A stretch of 64,000 nucleotides of DNA from Tissierellales bacterium (GCA_030146915.1 JASLAT010000010.1:1-64000); one strand, 5' to 3'; shown: positions 7,698 to 16,828, counted from the stretch's first letter. Translations and numbers: made by a program. The notes: generated by a model from the letters alone, not told the origin.

Positions 7698-10394
7698 ATG
7701 GAAAATGAAAATAAAAATTTTTATAATGAAGACATTAGCCATATCCTAGATAGACTAGATAGTAATGAGAAAACTGGATTAACACCGACACAGCTAGTTT
7801 CTAAACTAGATGAATTTGGTTACAATAAACTTGAAGAAAAGAAAAAATCAGGATTTATTAGAAGGGTTTTTAGACAATTTGCTGATTTTTTAGTTTTAAT
7901 TTTAATTATTGCTGCAGGGCTATCTTATTATGTTGGATCTAAGAAAGATGCAATCTTAATTATAAGTATAGTCATTCTTAATGCTATTTTAGGAATCTAC
8001 CAAGAAGGTAAGGCTGAAAAATCGATAGAATCTCTAAAAAATATGGAATCATCACAAGCTAGAGTTCTTAGAAATTCTATAGTAGGACTTGTTGATGCTG
8101 AAACCTTAATACCAGGAGATATCGTTTATCTACAAGCAGGTGATATAGTTCCTGCAGATTTGAGGCTTATAGAAAGTTCACAACTACAAATTGAAGAGTC
8201 ATCCTTAACTGGTGAATCCATAGCTTCAGATAAAGATAGTGGTGTAGTTTTAGATGATGATACAGCCTTAGCAGATAGAGTAAATATGGCCTATATGAGT
8301 ACTATAGTTACATATGGCAGGGGTGTTGGGGTTGTTGTAGGAACAGGAACTAATACAGAAATTGGTAAGATTGCTAATTTAATCCAATCCTATGATGATG
8401 AAAGCACACCTCTTCAAAATCAATTAAATAAACTTGGTAAAAGTTTAGGCACTATTACAATAATAGTATCTGTTTTAATTTTCCTATTAGGATTTTTCCA
8501 AGGAAAAAACCCTATAGATATGTTTATGTTAGCAATTAGTTTAGCAGTAGCAGCTATACCAGAAGGACTTCCAGCAATAGTAACTATTGTTCTTGCTTTA
8601 GGTATGAATAGAATGGCAAAGAGAAATGCTCTTGTTAAAAAATTATTAGCTGTAGAAACATTAGGTTCTACCAGTGTAATTTGTACAGATAAAACAGGTA
8701 CTTTAACAGAAAATCAAATGACTGTTGTAAATATATATACTGATAGAAAAATATTAAAAGTTACAGGCAGAGGTTATACACCTGTAGGAGATATTTTATA
8801 TAAAGATAAACCCGTATCCATAGATGATATAGGAGATTTAGAGACTATATTAGCTGGTTCCTCCCTTTGCAATGATGCTAGTCTCGAATCTAAAAATGGA
8901 AACTATAAGGCAATAGGAGACCCTACAGAGGCAGCCCTTATAAGTCTAAGTGGTAAATGTGATTTTAGTAAAGAACTTATGGAGAAGAACTATCCTAGGC
9001 TAAAAGAGATCCCTTTTGATTCAGATAGAAAAATCATGACTACTTTTCATGAAGGATATATTCCAGATGGAATCATTGCCTTTACAAAAGGTGCACCTGA
9101 TGTAGTTATAGAAAGATGTAGTAAAATTAGTCAGGGAGGAAAAATATTAGATTTTACCCAAGACCTAAAAGATGAAGTAATGATGATTAATAAAAAGTTT
9201 TCTTATCAAGCGCTAAGAGTGTTGGCTATTGCCTATAGGGACTATGATAAATTACCAGAGGAAATTTCCAGTGAGAATAATGAAAATAATCTTACCTTCG
9301 TAGGTTTAGTAGCCATGGTAGATCCATCTAGGCCCGAAGCAAGAAGAGCGATTTATGATTGTAAAAAAGCCGGTATAAGACCTGTTATGATTACTGGAGA
9401 CTACAAGGAGACTGCTTTTGCTATTGCTAAAGATTTAGGTATAGCAAGTTATATAAATGAGGCTGTTTTAGGTAGCCAATTAGATAACTTAGATGATGAT
9501 GAATTAAAAGAACTTGTAAAACATGTTAGTGTTTACTCTAGAGTGTCACCAGAACATAAGGTAAGAATAGTTACCGCACTTAAAGATAATGGTCATATAG
9601 TAGCTATGACAGGAGATGGAGTTAATGATGCTCCAGCTCTAAAAAAATCTGATATTGGTGTAGCCATGGGTATAACAGGTAGTGATGTTGCAAAAGATAC
9701 AGCAAACTTGATACTTATGGACGATGATTTTTCCACGATAGTTCACGCTGTAGAAGAAGGTAGAATAATTTATGCTAATATTAGAAAGTTTGTAGCTTTT
9801 TTATTATCTTGTAATATAGCTGAAATTCTTCTAATATTATCAAGTATGTTACTTAATCTTCCAATACCTTTATTACCAGTTCAACTACTATGGTTAAATT
9901 TAGTAACTGACAGTTTTCCTGCCTTAGCTCTAGGAGTTGAGGAAGGCGAACCAAATATTATGAAAGAAAAACCTAGAGACCCAAATGAACCTATTTTAAA
10001 TAAGAGCTTACGAAGAACTATAATCTTACAAAGTATAGTTTTAGCTGGTGTATCGATTTATGCCTTTAAGTATGGACTTAATAAATATCCTACTAATATA
10101 AATAAAGCTAGGAGTATGGTCTTTAGTTGCTTAATACTAGCAGAGCTTCTAAGAGCATATTCTAGTAGATCAGAAAAATATAGTGTTTTTAAGTTAGGAA
10201 TTTTCTCAAATAAAAAAATGGTTCTATCAACAAGTTTATCACTAATACTTCTAGTTACAGTTATCTATTTACCTTTACTTCAAAATATATTTAACACAGT
10301 AGCCTTAAGTTTTGATGATATTAAACTAGTTGGAACCTTAGCTTTAATACCTTTCATTTTAGGAGAATTTACAAAACTATTTAAGAAAAAATAA
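7698..10394 (+). CDS. Ca2+-translocating P-type ATPase (PMCA/SERCA type, P2)
   Basis: An 898-residue P2-type ATPase. It shows the N-terminal cation-ATPase domain (1-75), actuator TGES (171-174), M4 motif PEGLP (288-292), phosphorylation motif DKTGTLT with Asp331, the TGDG-VNDAPAL hinge, and an M6 NLVTDSFPAL segment carrying the Asn and Asp that form the Ca2+ site in SERCA. The M4 Glu and M6 Asn/Thr/Asp combination favours calcium over Na+/K+ or Mn2+ specificity, though substrate is inferred. It is divergent from walR and head-on to replication. A bidirectional terminator follows directly. Confidence 0.92.
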   Translation: MENENKNFYNEDISHILDRLDSNEKTGLTPTQLVSKLDEFGYNKLEEKKKSGFIRRVFRQFADFLVLILIIAAGLSYYVGSKKDAILIISIVILNAILGIYQEGKAEKSIESLKNMESSQARVLRNSIVGLVDAETLIPGDIVYLQAGDIVPADLRLIESSQLQIEESSLTGESIASDKDSGVVLDDDTALADRVNMAYMSTIVTYGRGVGVVVGTGTNTEIGKIANLIQSYDDESTPLQNQLNKLGKSLGTITIIVSVLIFLLGFFQGKNPIDMFMLAISLAVAAIPEGLPAIVTIVLALGMNRMAKRNALVKKLLAVETLGSTSVICTDKTGTLTENQMTVVNIYTDRKILKVTGRGYTPVGDILYKDKPVSIDDIGDLETILAGSSLCNDASLESKNGNYKAIGDPTEAALISLSGKCDFSKELMEKNYPRLKEIPFDSDRKIMTTFHEGYIPDGIIAFTKGAPDVVIERCSKISQGGKILDFTQDLKDEVMMINKKFSYQALRVLAIAYRDYDKLPEEISSENNENNLTFVGLVAMVDPSRPEARRAIYDCKKAGIRPVMITGDYKETAFAIAKDLGIASYINEAVLGSQLDNLDDDELKELVKHVSVYSRVSPEHKVRIVTALKDNGHIVAMTGDGVNDAPALKKSDIGVAMGITGSDVAKDTANLILMDDDFSTIVHAVEEGRIIYANIRKFVAFLLSCNIAEILLILSSMLLNLPIPLLPVQLLWLNLVTDSFPALALGVEEGEPNIMKEKPRDPNEPILNKSLRRTIILQSIVLAGVSIYAFKYGLNKYPTNINKARSMVFSCLILAELLRAYSSRSEKYSVFKLGIFSNKKMVLSTSLSLILLVTVIYLPLLQNIFNTVALSFDDIKLVGTLALIPFILGEFTKLFKKK

Positions 10395-10421
10395 AAGCAA
10401 GTGCTCAGCACTTGCTTTTTT
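10395..10421. terminator. Bidirectional terminator
   Basis: A 10-bp perfect stem AAGCAAGTGC/GCACTTGCTT with a TCA loop and flanking A and T runs lies between two convergent genes. The stop codon of the minus-strand gene overlaps the T-tract. Confidence 0.9.
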
Positions 10422-11595
10422 AAAATAATATACCATATATTATATTAGCTGAAACTCCTGCTACTAATCCTCCCACCGTGTGAGAAAAAATAGCCTTACC
10501 TGCTAATTCCTTTTTTCCTAAACTATCCATCATAGCAACATGCGTACTTAAATATCCACTCCAACACATACACATCGCAGTAAAAACTGCTAAATTTCCT
10601 GCATCAGCCATCCCAGTTTCTACTAATCCAGGTATTAAAGCAATCGCTGCTCCTGCCGCTCCTAGTGCAGTTATAGGTACTGATAAAGCTGCTCCATGTC
10701 TAAATCCAAATAGTGGCTTAAGTATAAACTCTATTTTAGATCCTAAATAAGGCAAAAACTCAACTCCCTCATTAGCTGCTCCAGTATATATACCATCTAC
10801 AGATGGTCCAAATGTTAAAATCTGTACAACAGAACAAATTATTAAAACACCTGGTATTATAGCAACACCCATACCTACTCCCTTTTTACCACCTTCAATA
10901 ATAGAGTTTAAAAATCTTGAAAAATAGCTTCCATCTCTAACTTCTCTATATTGATCCATATCATATTCACGTTCTGTATCCTCAAAACCTTCCTCTGTAC
11001 CAAATATTTTTTTAGTATGTCTTAGCATAAGTCTTGTACTGACAATACTACCTATTATAGCAGCTATATTACCAACTATAACAGCTGGTACGAAACTCTC
11101 CCCATTTGGGCTTTTTATATTCATAATAAAAGTACTTATTATAAGTCCCATTCCAAATGAAGTTCCCAGGTTGGTTAAGCCATAAAACTGATATTTCTTA
11201 AAATAACTTTTAAAAGATTTATTTTCTGCCAAGGGTAAGATAGCCGGGTTATCAGAAAAATAAGTGTTAAAAATTCCTATCATACTAGCCCCTGGTAAAT
11301 CATATAAGGGTTTCATCAAGGGCGATAATATCCTATTAGCTATTGCAACTATCCCAAATTCTGATAGAAGCTCAGCAAAGGCCCCCATTAAAACAGCAAT
11401 AGCTGTTATATAAAAAACTGTATTAAGTAATAATTCATAAGATGTATTCATAAATGTATTTATCATATTTAAAAATCCCATCTTACTGCTAATTCCAAAG
11501 AAAAACAGGGATAAAAAGACAATAAGTCCTAAACTTTCCCAGGTAAATGTTTTCTTCAGATGAATTTGATCTGCTTTTTCATCTTTAGTATTCAT
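10420..11595 (-). CDS. Gate-domain (nucleoside-recognition-like) multi-pass membrane protein
   Basis: A 391-residue polytopic membrane protein with about nine to ten helices. The arrangement of a LSEFGIVAIANRILSPLM region and a GASMIGIFNTYFSDNPAIL segment resembles Gate-domain proteins related to SpoVI/YjiH nucleoside-recognition families, and it recalls the CD0519/CD1768-type clostridial membrane proteins. The substrate is unknown. A cytoplasmic acidic loop (about residues 200-222) divides the protein in two. The downstream 101-residue membrane protein gene lies 12 bases upstream in transcription order, so the two form a pair. Confidence 0.65.
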   Translation of the reverse strand: MNTKDEKADQIHLKKTFTWESLGLIVFLSLFFFGISSKMGFLNMINTFMNTSYELLLNTVFYITAIAVLMGAFAELLSEFGIVAIANRILSPLMKPLYDLPGASMIGIFNTYFSDNPAILPLAENKSFKSYFKKYQFYGLTNLGTSFGMGLIISTFIMNIKSPNGESFVPAVIVGNIAAIIGSIVSTRLMLRHTKKIFGTEEGFEDTEREYDMDQYREVRDGSYFSRFLNSIIEGGKKGVGMGVAIIPGVLIICSVVQILTFGPSVDGIYTGAANEGVEFLPYLGSKIEFILKPLFGFRHGAALSVPITALGAAGAAIALIPGLVETGMADAGNLAVFTAMCMCWSGYLSTHVAMMDSLGKKELAGKAIFSHTVGGLVAGVSANIIYGILF

Positions 11596-11607
11596 ATGAA
11601 ACCTCCA

Positions 11608-11913
11608 TTATTCAACAATTAAACTTAACTTTCCTGCTACTTCTTCACTTATTATAATATAACTAAGTAAATAATAATATATGGTCATAATAACTAAATA
11701 TATTATACTAGAAATTGGATTTAGTCCAGTATTAGTTATTTTTAAAAATAAAATTGATATTATTAAACCTAAATAAAAAATATATTTTCTAAGCCTAAGT
11801 TTCTTTAAAACTGAGTCAGGACAAAAATACTTTTTATCATTTATAATTAATTGATTTTTATCAAAACTAGATTTTACATATCTATTTAATATAAGTAACC
11901 TTCTTATATTCAT
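11608..11913 (-). CDS. Small two-helix membrane protein, hypothetical
   Basis: A 101-residue protein with a basic, hydrophilic N-terminal half and two hydrophobic helices (about residues 43-61 and 66-88) ending in a short acidic tail. I do not recognise a family. It has a good ribosome binding site (GGAGGTAAGG) and is transcribed immediately before the Gate-domain membrane protein, 12 bases apart, so it could be an accessory or assembly partner of that protein. Confidence 0.65.
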   Translation of the reverse strand: MNIRRLLILNRYVKSSFDKNQLIINDKKYFCPDSVLKKLRLRKYIFYLGLIISILFLKITNTGLNPISSIIYLVIMTIYYYLLSYIIISEEVAGKLSLIVE

Positions 11914-11931
11914 CCCTTACCTCCTAAAAAT

Positions 11932-11958
11932 AAAAAAGCTATGATTACATAGCTTTTT
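11932..11958 (-). terminator. Terminator after phnA
   Basis: An 11-bp perfect stem AAAAAGCTATG/CATAGCTTTTT with an ATTA loop ends in T residues in both directions. It closes the htrA-lipoprotein-phnA operon. Confidence 0.88.
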
Positions 11959-11965
11959 ATGACTC

Positions 11966-12304
11966 CTATATTTTCTTTAAAAACTCTGTCTTTAACTCCA
12001 TATGACCAAAACCTGGAACCTTACAGCTAACGTCATGATCTCCTTCTTTTAAGGTTATATTCTTTATGTTAGTTCCTCTTTTTAAGACATCTGAACTACC
12101 TTTAACCTTTAAGTCCTTAATAACAGTTACTGAGTCTCCATCCTGTAAAACAGTACCATTAGAGTCTCTATAAACCTTCTCTTTTTCTTCCTTTGATTCT
12201 TCCTTTACTTTTGACCATTCATGAAAGCATTCAGGACACACTAGCATATAGCCATCCTCATAAGTATATTCACTGTCACACTTTGGACAATTTGGTAAAC
12301 CCAT
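11966..12304 (-). CDS. yjdM: PhnA/YjdM-family zinc-ribbon protein
   Basis: A 112-residue protein with an N-terminal zinc ribbon (CPKCDS at 6-11 and CPECFHEW at 23-30) and a C-terminal PhnA domain (DSNGTVLQDGDSVTVIKDLKVKG region) that folds as a small beta-barrel. The E. coli homologue was named for the phosphonate operon but has no proven role in phosphonate breakdown. Length and motif order match the family exactly. It is the last gene of the htrA-lipoprotein-yjdM unit. Confidence 0.92.
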   Translation of the reverse strand: MGLPNCPKCDSEYTYEDGYMLVCPECFHEWSKVKEESKEEKEKVYRDSNGTVLQDGDSVTVIKDLKVKGSSDVLKRGTNIKNITLKEGDHDVSCKVPGFGHMELKTEFLKKI

Positions 12305-12316
12305 ATGATCTCCTCC

Positions 12317-12937
12317 TTAATTTATTGCGTCAGTATCTATAATCATATAGTTTGCTCTATGAATATACAAGGACTTTCCATCAATATTTAATCTGGTCAT
12401 CTTAGGAAGGTCCTTAGGTACAGTTGCAAAAACTTTTTTCCCTTCAAATACACCTATAGGTATTCCCATAGGAGTAGAAATAATAACGGTCTTTTCTTTT
12501 CCTATCTTATTCTTTATATCGTTAACATATCTATCTATAGGAATAAATGTTCCACCAGATCCTGGCGTTATGTTTTCTGGTCCTTCAAAATCTTCAACCA
12601 TATCAAGGCCTTCTTCTGCAAATATCAAAGTATTACCTACCTGGTAAACCTGTCTACCATTTATTGTTATCTCTAAAACACTAGAACTATATTTTGCCTC
12701 ATCTTCATCACTCTCTTGATTTGATTTAAGAGTTGAAATATTGACCCTCTTACCTTCCATTGATAAGGTTTTATTAGCATAGTAATCATAGGAATATATC
12801 CTAAACTTATTACCTATTAATTGTCCTTTTGTTACTGCGATTTTATCCATAATTGAAGAACAACCTGCTAAGCTAATCACACTTAGCAGGATTATTACTA
12901 AAAAGCTTCTTATTTTAAATTTATTTTTATTTTCCAT
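12317..12937 (-). CDS. Lipoprotein, DUF5052-like
   Basis: A 206-residue predicted lipoprotein: basic N-terminus, hydrophobic stretch and lipobox ISLAGC with lipidated Cys26. The mature part opens with GNKFRIYSYDYYANKTL, a pattern I associate with DUF5052 lipoproteins of Gram-positives; the function is unknown. A GIPIGVFEGKKVFATVPKDLP segment follows. It lies three bases after htrA and 12 before yjdM in the same direction, so it is cotranscribed with the surface protease, which suggests an envelope role. Confidence 0.75.
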   Translation of the reverse strand: MENKNKFKIRSFLVIILLSVISLAGCSSIMDKIAVTKGQLIGNKFRIYSYDYYANKTLSMEGKRVNISTLKSNQESDEDEAKYSSSVLEITINGRQVYQVGNTLIFAEEGLDMVEDFEGPENITPGSGGTFIPIDRYVNDIKNKIGKEKTVIISTPMGIPIGVFEGKKVFATVPKDLPKMTRLNIDGKSLYIHRANYMIIDTDAIN

Positions 12938-12940
12938 ATT

Positions 12941-14089
12941 CTAAAATTTTACCTCAACTTCCATCTCTTCTCCATTCCTAAGAATGGTAAGCTTAGCCTT
13001 ATCCCCATCTCTATATTTATGCAATACTTTGGATAAATCTTCAATATCATCTATATTATTATTATCAAGTTTTATAATTATATCCATCTGTTCTAAATTT
13101 GCCTTAGCAGCCGGACTATTTTTCTCAGTCTCTATAACAATTACACCTTTATCTACAGATAAATTTACATCAAAAGCTGATTTAAAGTCTCGAACATTAA
13201 AAGATTTAATTCCAAGCATCACAGGTTCATAACTACCTTTCTTAATAACATCCTCAATAATTATCTTAGTAGTATTTATAGGTATAGAAAAACCTAATCC
13301 CTCTGCATTACCTACTTTAACAGTATTGATACCTATAACTTCACCATTTTTATTAAATAAAGGTCCTCCACTGTTTCCTTTATTGATGGATGCATTAGTT
13401 TGAATAAGATCCGTCATAGTAACACCTTCAACACTTATCGTTCTATTTAATCCAGAGACAATACCATCAGTTACTGTTCTTTGGAAATCTAATCCTAATG
13501 GATTACCTATAGCCACAACAGGTTCACCGACTTGTAAATCATCTGAATTACCTAAGTTTACGGCTGGTAAACCTTTTTTATCTACTTTTACTATAGCCAA
13601 ATCTAAATTAGGATCTGCAAAAAGGACCTTACCAGGTAGCTTTTCTCCATCCTCAAATAAAACCTCTAATGACTTAGCCTTTCCGTCTCCTACAACATGA
13701 GAGTTTGTTAAGATATATCCATTTGAATCTACTATAACTCCTGAACCTACTCCTTCAACCTCTCTAGGTAAAAAGAAATAGTAATCAGATACTAATTCTA
13801 CAGTTGTTATACCTACTACTGATTTCATATTTGCTTTAGCTACAGCTGTTGGTATGTTTATATCATCTTGTTTCGCTTGTATTACAGTAGCATTTTTATT
13901 TTCAACTATATCTTCCTTAAAAAGCATAGGGCTTATCAAACCACCTATTAAGGCGGATACTAAAGAAATTATAACATAGGAAGGATAACCCCTATTTTTC
14001 TTCTTTTTCTTAGGCTCTTTAGGCTCTAAGTCCTTCTCCTCTAAAAGATTGCTATCATCAAATTCTTCTTGTTCAAAGTCATCATACAT
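12941..14089 (-). CDS. htrA: HtrA/DegP-like membrane-anchored serine protease (S1C)
   Basis: A 382-residue protease. An acidic then Lys-rich cytoplasmic tail (1-35) precedes one TM helix (37-57); the trypsin-like domain carries the triad H131 (TNSHVV), D163 (NLDLAIV) and S240 (KGNSGGPL), and one PDZ domain follows (about 285-382). It degrades or refolds misfolded exported proteins. In Bacillus and Staphylococcus an htrA homologue ends the yyc cluster directly after yycJ; here it lies 11 kb away with unrelated genes between. Confidence 0.95.
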   Translation of the reverse strand: MYDDFEQEEFDDSNLLEEKDLEPKEPKKKKKNRGYPSYVIISLVSALIGGLISPMLFKEDIVENKNATVIQAKQDDINIPTAVAKANMKSVVGITTVELVSDYYFFLPREVEGVGSGVIVDSNGYILTNSHVVGDGKAKSLEVLFEDGEKLPGKVLFADPNLDLAIVKVDKKGLPAVNLGNSDDLQVGEPVVAIGNPLGLDFQRTVTDGIVSGLNRTISVEGVTMTDLIQTNASINKGNSGGPLFNKNGEVIGINTVKVGNAEGLGFSIPINTTKIIIEDVIKKGSYEPVMLGIKSFNVRDFKSAFDVNLSVDKGVIVIETEKNSPAAKANLEQMDIIIKLDNNNIDDIEDLSKVLHKYRDGDKAKLTILRNGEEMEVEVKF

Positions 14090-14133
14090 AATATTACCTC
14101 CCTTAATAGTATTACCCCTCTTTTCGGGTATAG

Positions 14134-14139
14134 TATAAT
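14134..14139 (+). promoter_or_regulatory. Candidate -10 element for MBL-fold hydrolase gene
   Basis: TATAAT occurs 31 bases upstream of the chosen TTG start. A transcript starting from it would begin near 14146, which argues against the ATG at 14150 as start codon. Confidence 0.45.
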
Positions 14140-14164
14140 TATATTATACATGAGGAGTGATAAA

Positions 14165-14848
14165 TTGGATAAATTAAATGTTAAAGTAGAGTATATTTAT
14201 AATAGTGGATATACTATTGAAACAGAAAATCACTTTTTAGTTATAGATTACTATAAAGGTGATTTAAACTTAAAAAATAAAAATACAACTTTCCTTGTTA
14301 CCCATGGTCATGAAGACCATTATAACAAAGATATATTTAACTATAAAGATAAGGCTAAGTATATTATCAGTGATGATATTAAAGGTCTTGAAGAAAAGGA
14401 GAACTTAATTCTTATTCATCCAGGTGAAAAGAAAGAGTTTAACGGAATAAAAATACAGGCTTTTGATTCTACAGATGAGGGCTCATCCTTTTTTATAAAT
14501 GTAGATGGAGTTAATATTTTCCATTCTGGTGATTTAAATTGGTGGGCCTGGGAAGATCAAGGTCCTAAAAGAGAAGAAGAAAGAGAAAAAGAATATTGCT
14601 CAGAAATTGATAAATTAAAAAGTCTGAACGAAAATATTCATATAGCTTTTGTTCCATTAGATCCTAGACTTAAACATAACTATGATTTAGCTTCTAAATA
14701 TTTTATTAATACTATTAAGCCTCAATATTACTTCCCTATGCATTTTGGGGATAACTTTGATACAACTAAAAACTTCAAAGAAAGTTTTACACAAGAGTCC
14801 ACAAAGATATTCACTGTGGATAAAAGAGGACAGGTTTTTGAGCTTTAA
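14165..14848 (+). CDS. MBL-fold metallohydrolase
   Basis: A 227-residue single-domain metallo-beta-lactamase-fold protein. The metal motif THGHEDHYNKD supplies H-x-H-x-D-H, and later FHSGDLNWW and FPMHFGDNFD segments supply further ligands. It resembles small UlaG/YtkL-like hydrolases of unknown substrate. I chose the TTG at 14165 because GAGGAG sits seven bases upstream. An in-frame ATG at 14150 overlaps that SD, and the longer frame back to 14069 would cross the htrA start and the promoter. It is convergent with the helicase gene across a shared terminator. Confidence 0.8.
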   Translation: MDKLNVKVEYIYNSGYTIETENHFLVIDYYKGDLNLKNKNTTFLVTHGHEDHYNKDIFNYKDKAKYIISDDIKGLEEKENLILIHPGEKKEFNGIKIQAFDSTDEGSSFFINVDGVNIFHSGDLNWWAWEDQGPKREEEREKEYCSEIDKLKSLNENIHIAFVPLDPRLKHNYDLASKYFINTIKPQYYFPMHFGDNFDTTKNFKESFTQESTKIFTVDKRGQVFEL

Positions 14849-14857
14849 TTATCCACA
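14815..14857. promoter_or_regulatory. Pair of perfect DnaA boxes, inverted
   Basis: TGTGGATAA at 14815-14823 (the reverse complement of the consensus) and TTATCCACA at 14849-14857 face each other 25 bases apart. They straddle the end of the MBL gene. They could titrate DnaA, but the first is also compatible with Val-Asp-Lys coding. Confidence 0.4.
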
Positions 14858-14865
14858 TGTTGATA

Positions 14866-14891
14866 AAAAAAGACCCACTCGGGTCTTTTTT
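14866..14891. terminator. Bidirectional terminator
   Basis: An 11-bp stem AAAAAAGACCC/GGGTCTTTTTT with an ACTC loop and A/T runs on both sides separates the convergent MBL and helicase genes. Confidence 0.92.
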
Positions 14892-15993
14892 AATCTATTA
14901 ATTTTATTTTTTCTTTTATATCTCTTTCTATAAGATATAATTTGTCCCTATCTTTCTCCGTTACGAAACTTATAGCTATTCCTTCATTTCCTATTCTTCC
15001 TGTTCTACCTATTCTATGGATATAGGATTTTGAGTCTCCTGGAAGATCATAATTAACTACATGTGTAATACCATCTACATCTATACCTCTAGCAGCTAAA
15101 TCTGTTGCAATTAAAACTTGTATTTCTGCCTCTCTAAAAGATTTCATAATCCTTTCCCTTTTATTTTGACTCAAATCACCATGAAGCTGATCTACATTAT
15201 ACTTATTTTGTTTTAATCTATTATATATTCTTGTAACCTTATCTTTAGTTCTACAGAAAACTAGCATAAGAAAAGGATTGTACTCATCTATTAATGTCAT
15301 AAGTCTTTCAGATTTATCATCTTCCTTTATTCTAATACCTATTTGCTCTATGTTATCTAAAGTTACATTCTCACTTTTTATCTCTATATAAGCAGGTTTT
15401 TTCATAAACCTTCTTCCAATGTCTCTAACTTTTCCAGTAATAGTAGCAGAAAAAAGCATAGTCTGCCTATCACTTTTAGACATGAAAATAATTTGTTCTA
15501 AGTCCCTACCAAAGCCCATTGTTATCATCTCATCAGCTTCATCTAACACTAAGTAATCAATCCCACCCAGATCTATTGTTTTTCTCTCTAAATGATCTAA
15601 TAATCTTCCTGGTGTAGCTATTATTAATTGTATACCTTTCTTTAGCTTATTAACTTGTTGCAATACATCTTGTCCCCCATAAGCTGCAAGTATATTTATA
15701 GAGCTGTCAGCTGTTAAAGCTTTAGCATCTTCAGTTATCTGAAGGGCTAATTCTCTTGTTGGTGTCAAAATTAGTGCCTGTGGATATGGCTTATTCCCAT
15801 CTATTCTTTCTAATATTGGTAGTAAAAATGCCAAGGTCTTACCTGTTCCAGTTTGAGACTTAGCAATTAAATCTTTACCAGATAGAATTGTAGGTATAGC
15901 TTGAGCCTGTATTGGTGTTGGCTCAAAAATTCCCTGCAACTTTAGCTTATTTTCTAAATCTTCATTTATTCCTAAATTCATAAATCTACTCAT
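14890..15993 (-). CDS. DEAD-box ATP-dependent RNA helicase
   Basis: A helicase core of 367 residues with motifs Q (GIFEPTPIQAQAIP), I (SQTGTGKT), Ia (PTRELALQ), Ib (TPGRLLDH), II (DEAD), III (SAT), IV/V (TDLAARGID) and VI (HRIGRTGR). There is essentially no C-terminal extension, unlike the longer DeaD/CshA proteins with basic tails, so it is a minimal-core helicase (rRNA assembly or RNA decay roles are known for relatives). I chose the ATG at 15993 because TTAGGAG sits eight bases upstream and overlaps the end of the preceding gene; the ATG seven codons earlier overlaps that gene. Confidence 0.94.
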   Translation of the reverse strand: MSRFMNLGINEDLENKLKLQGIFEPTPIQAQAIPTILSGKDLIAKSQTGTGKTLAFLLPILERIDGNKPYPQALILTPTRELALQITEDAKALTADSSINILAAYGGQDVLQQVNKLKKGIQLIIATPGRLLDHLERKTIDLGGIDYLVLDEADEMITMGFGRDLEQIIFMSKSDRQTMLFSATITGKVRDIGRRFMKKPAYIEIKSENVTLDNIEQIGIRIKEDDKSERLMTLIDEYNPFLMLVFCRTKDKVTRIYNRLKQNKYNVDQLHGDLSQNKRERIMKSFREAEIQVLIATDLAARGIDVDGITHVVNYDLPGDSKSYIHRIGRTGRIGNEGIAISFVTEKDRDKLYLIERDIKEKIKLID

Positions 15994-16003
15994 ATAATCA
16001 CTC

Positions 16004-16828
16004 CTAATATTCATCTAAAAATGAATGTTTTTTTCCAGATTTCTCCCATTTTATTACCCCATCTAAATTTACATTTTCTGCTGATCTAAAAATAGACATC
16101 TTCACATTATCAAAATCATCTTCTAAATTAGATATTAACCTTTTTATATCCGCTCTTTTGCTATCCTCTTCTTTTTTTGCTACAGTACACGCACAATCAA
16201 GCATTTTAAGACCAGTATAATTGGTAAATCTTATTATATCCTTCTCCTCTATATAATAAAGGGGTCTTATTATCTCCATATTATCAAAGTTATCAGACTT
16301 TAACTTAGGCATCATTGTCTTATAATTAGCACTACATAAAACATTTAGCATAATAGTCTCTACTACATCATCTAGATGATGTCCCAATGCTAGCTTATTA
16401 CAACCCAGCTCTTCAGCCTTGGAATAAAGAAATCCCCTTCTCATTCTAGCACACATAAAACAAGGTTTAGATTGAGCCAATTTATCTGCAACAGCAAAAA
16501 CATTAGAGTCAAAAATTTTAAGTGGAATATCTAAAATTTTTGCATTTTCTTCTAATAATTTTCTAGATTCTTTAGGGTATCCTGGATCCATAGCTATAAA
16601 TTCAAGACTAAAATTATCCCTTCCATGCCTCTTTAGCTCTTGTAGTAACTTAGCTAGAATTATACTATCTTTACCTCCTGATATAGCTACAGCTATTTTA
16701 TCACCATCTTGAATTAAATCATATTCCCTTATAGCTCTAATAAATTTAGCCCAAATATCTTTTCTATATCTTTTAATTAAACTTCTCTCTATATCTTGAA
16801 GACTCTTTACTTCTCCATAATTATACAC
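16004..16828 (-). CDS. ttcA: TtcA-family PP-loop tRNA 2-thiocytidine synthetase-like protein
   Basis: A 274-residue adenine-nucleotide alpha-hydrolase. The PP-loop SGGKDS is at residues 50-55. Cysteines C123 and C126 (KPCFMCARMRRG) plus C212/C214 (LDCACT) sit where E. coli TtcA holds its [4Fe-4S] cluster (C122, C125, C213), which supports tRNA C32 2-thiolation. GHHLDDVVET is the usual family motif. TilS-type lysidine synthetases lack these cysteines. It overlaps the helicase gene's SD, forming a tight two-gene RNA-modification/RNA-remodelling unit. Confidence 0.85.
   Translation of the reverse strand: MYNYGEVKSLQDIERSLIKRYRKDIWAKFIRAIREYDLIQDGDKIAVAISGGKDSIILAKLLQELKRHGRDNFSLEFIAMDPGYPKESRKLLEENAKILDIPLKIFDSNVFAVADKLAQSKPCFMCARMRRGFLYSKAEELGCNKLALGHHLDDVVETIMLNVLCSANYKTMMPKLKSDNFDNMEIIRPLYYIEEKDIIRFTNYTGLKMLDCACTVAKKEEDSKRADIKRLISNLEDDFDNVKMSIFRSAENVNLDGVIKWEKSGKKHSFLDEY

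Noticed and set aside
14069..14164. Extended N-terminus of the MBL-fold gene reaching into htrA
   Set aside because: It would cross the htrA start region and the TATAAT promoter element; GAGGAG upstream of the TTG at 14165 decides the start.
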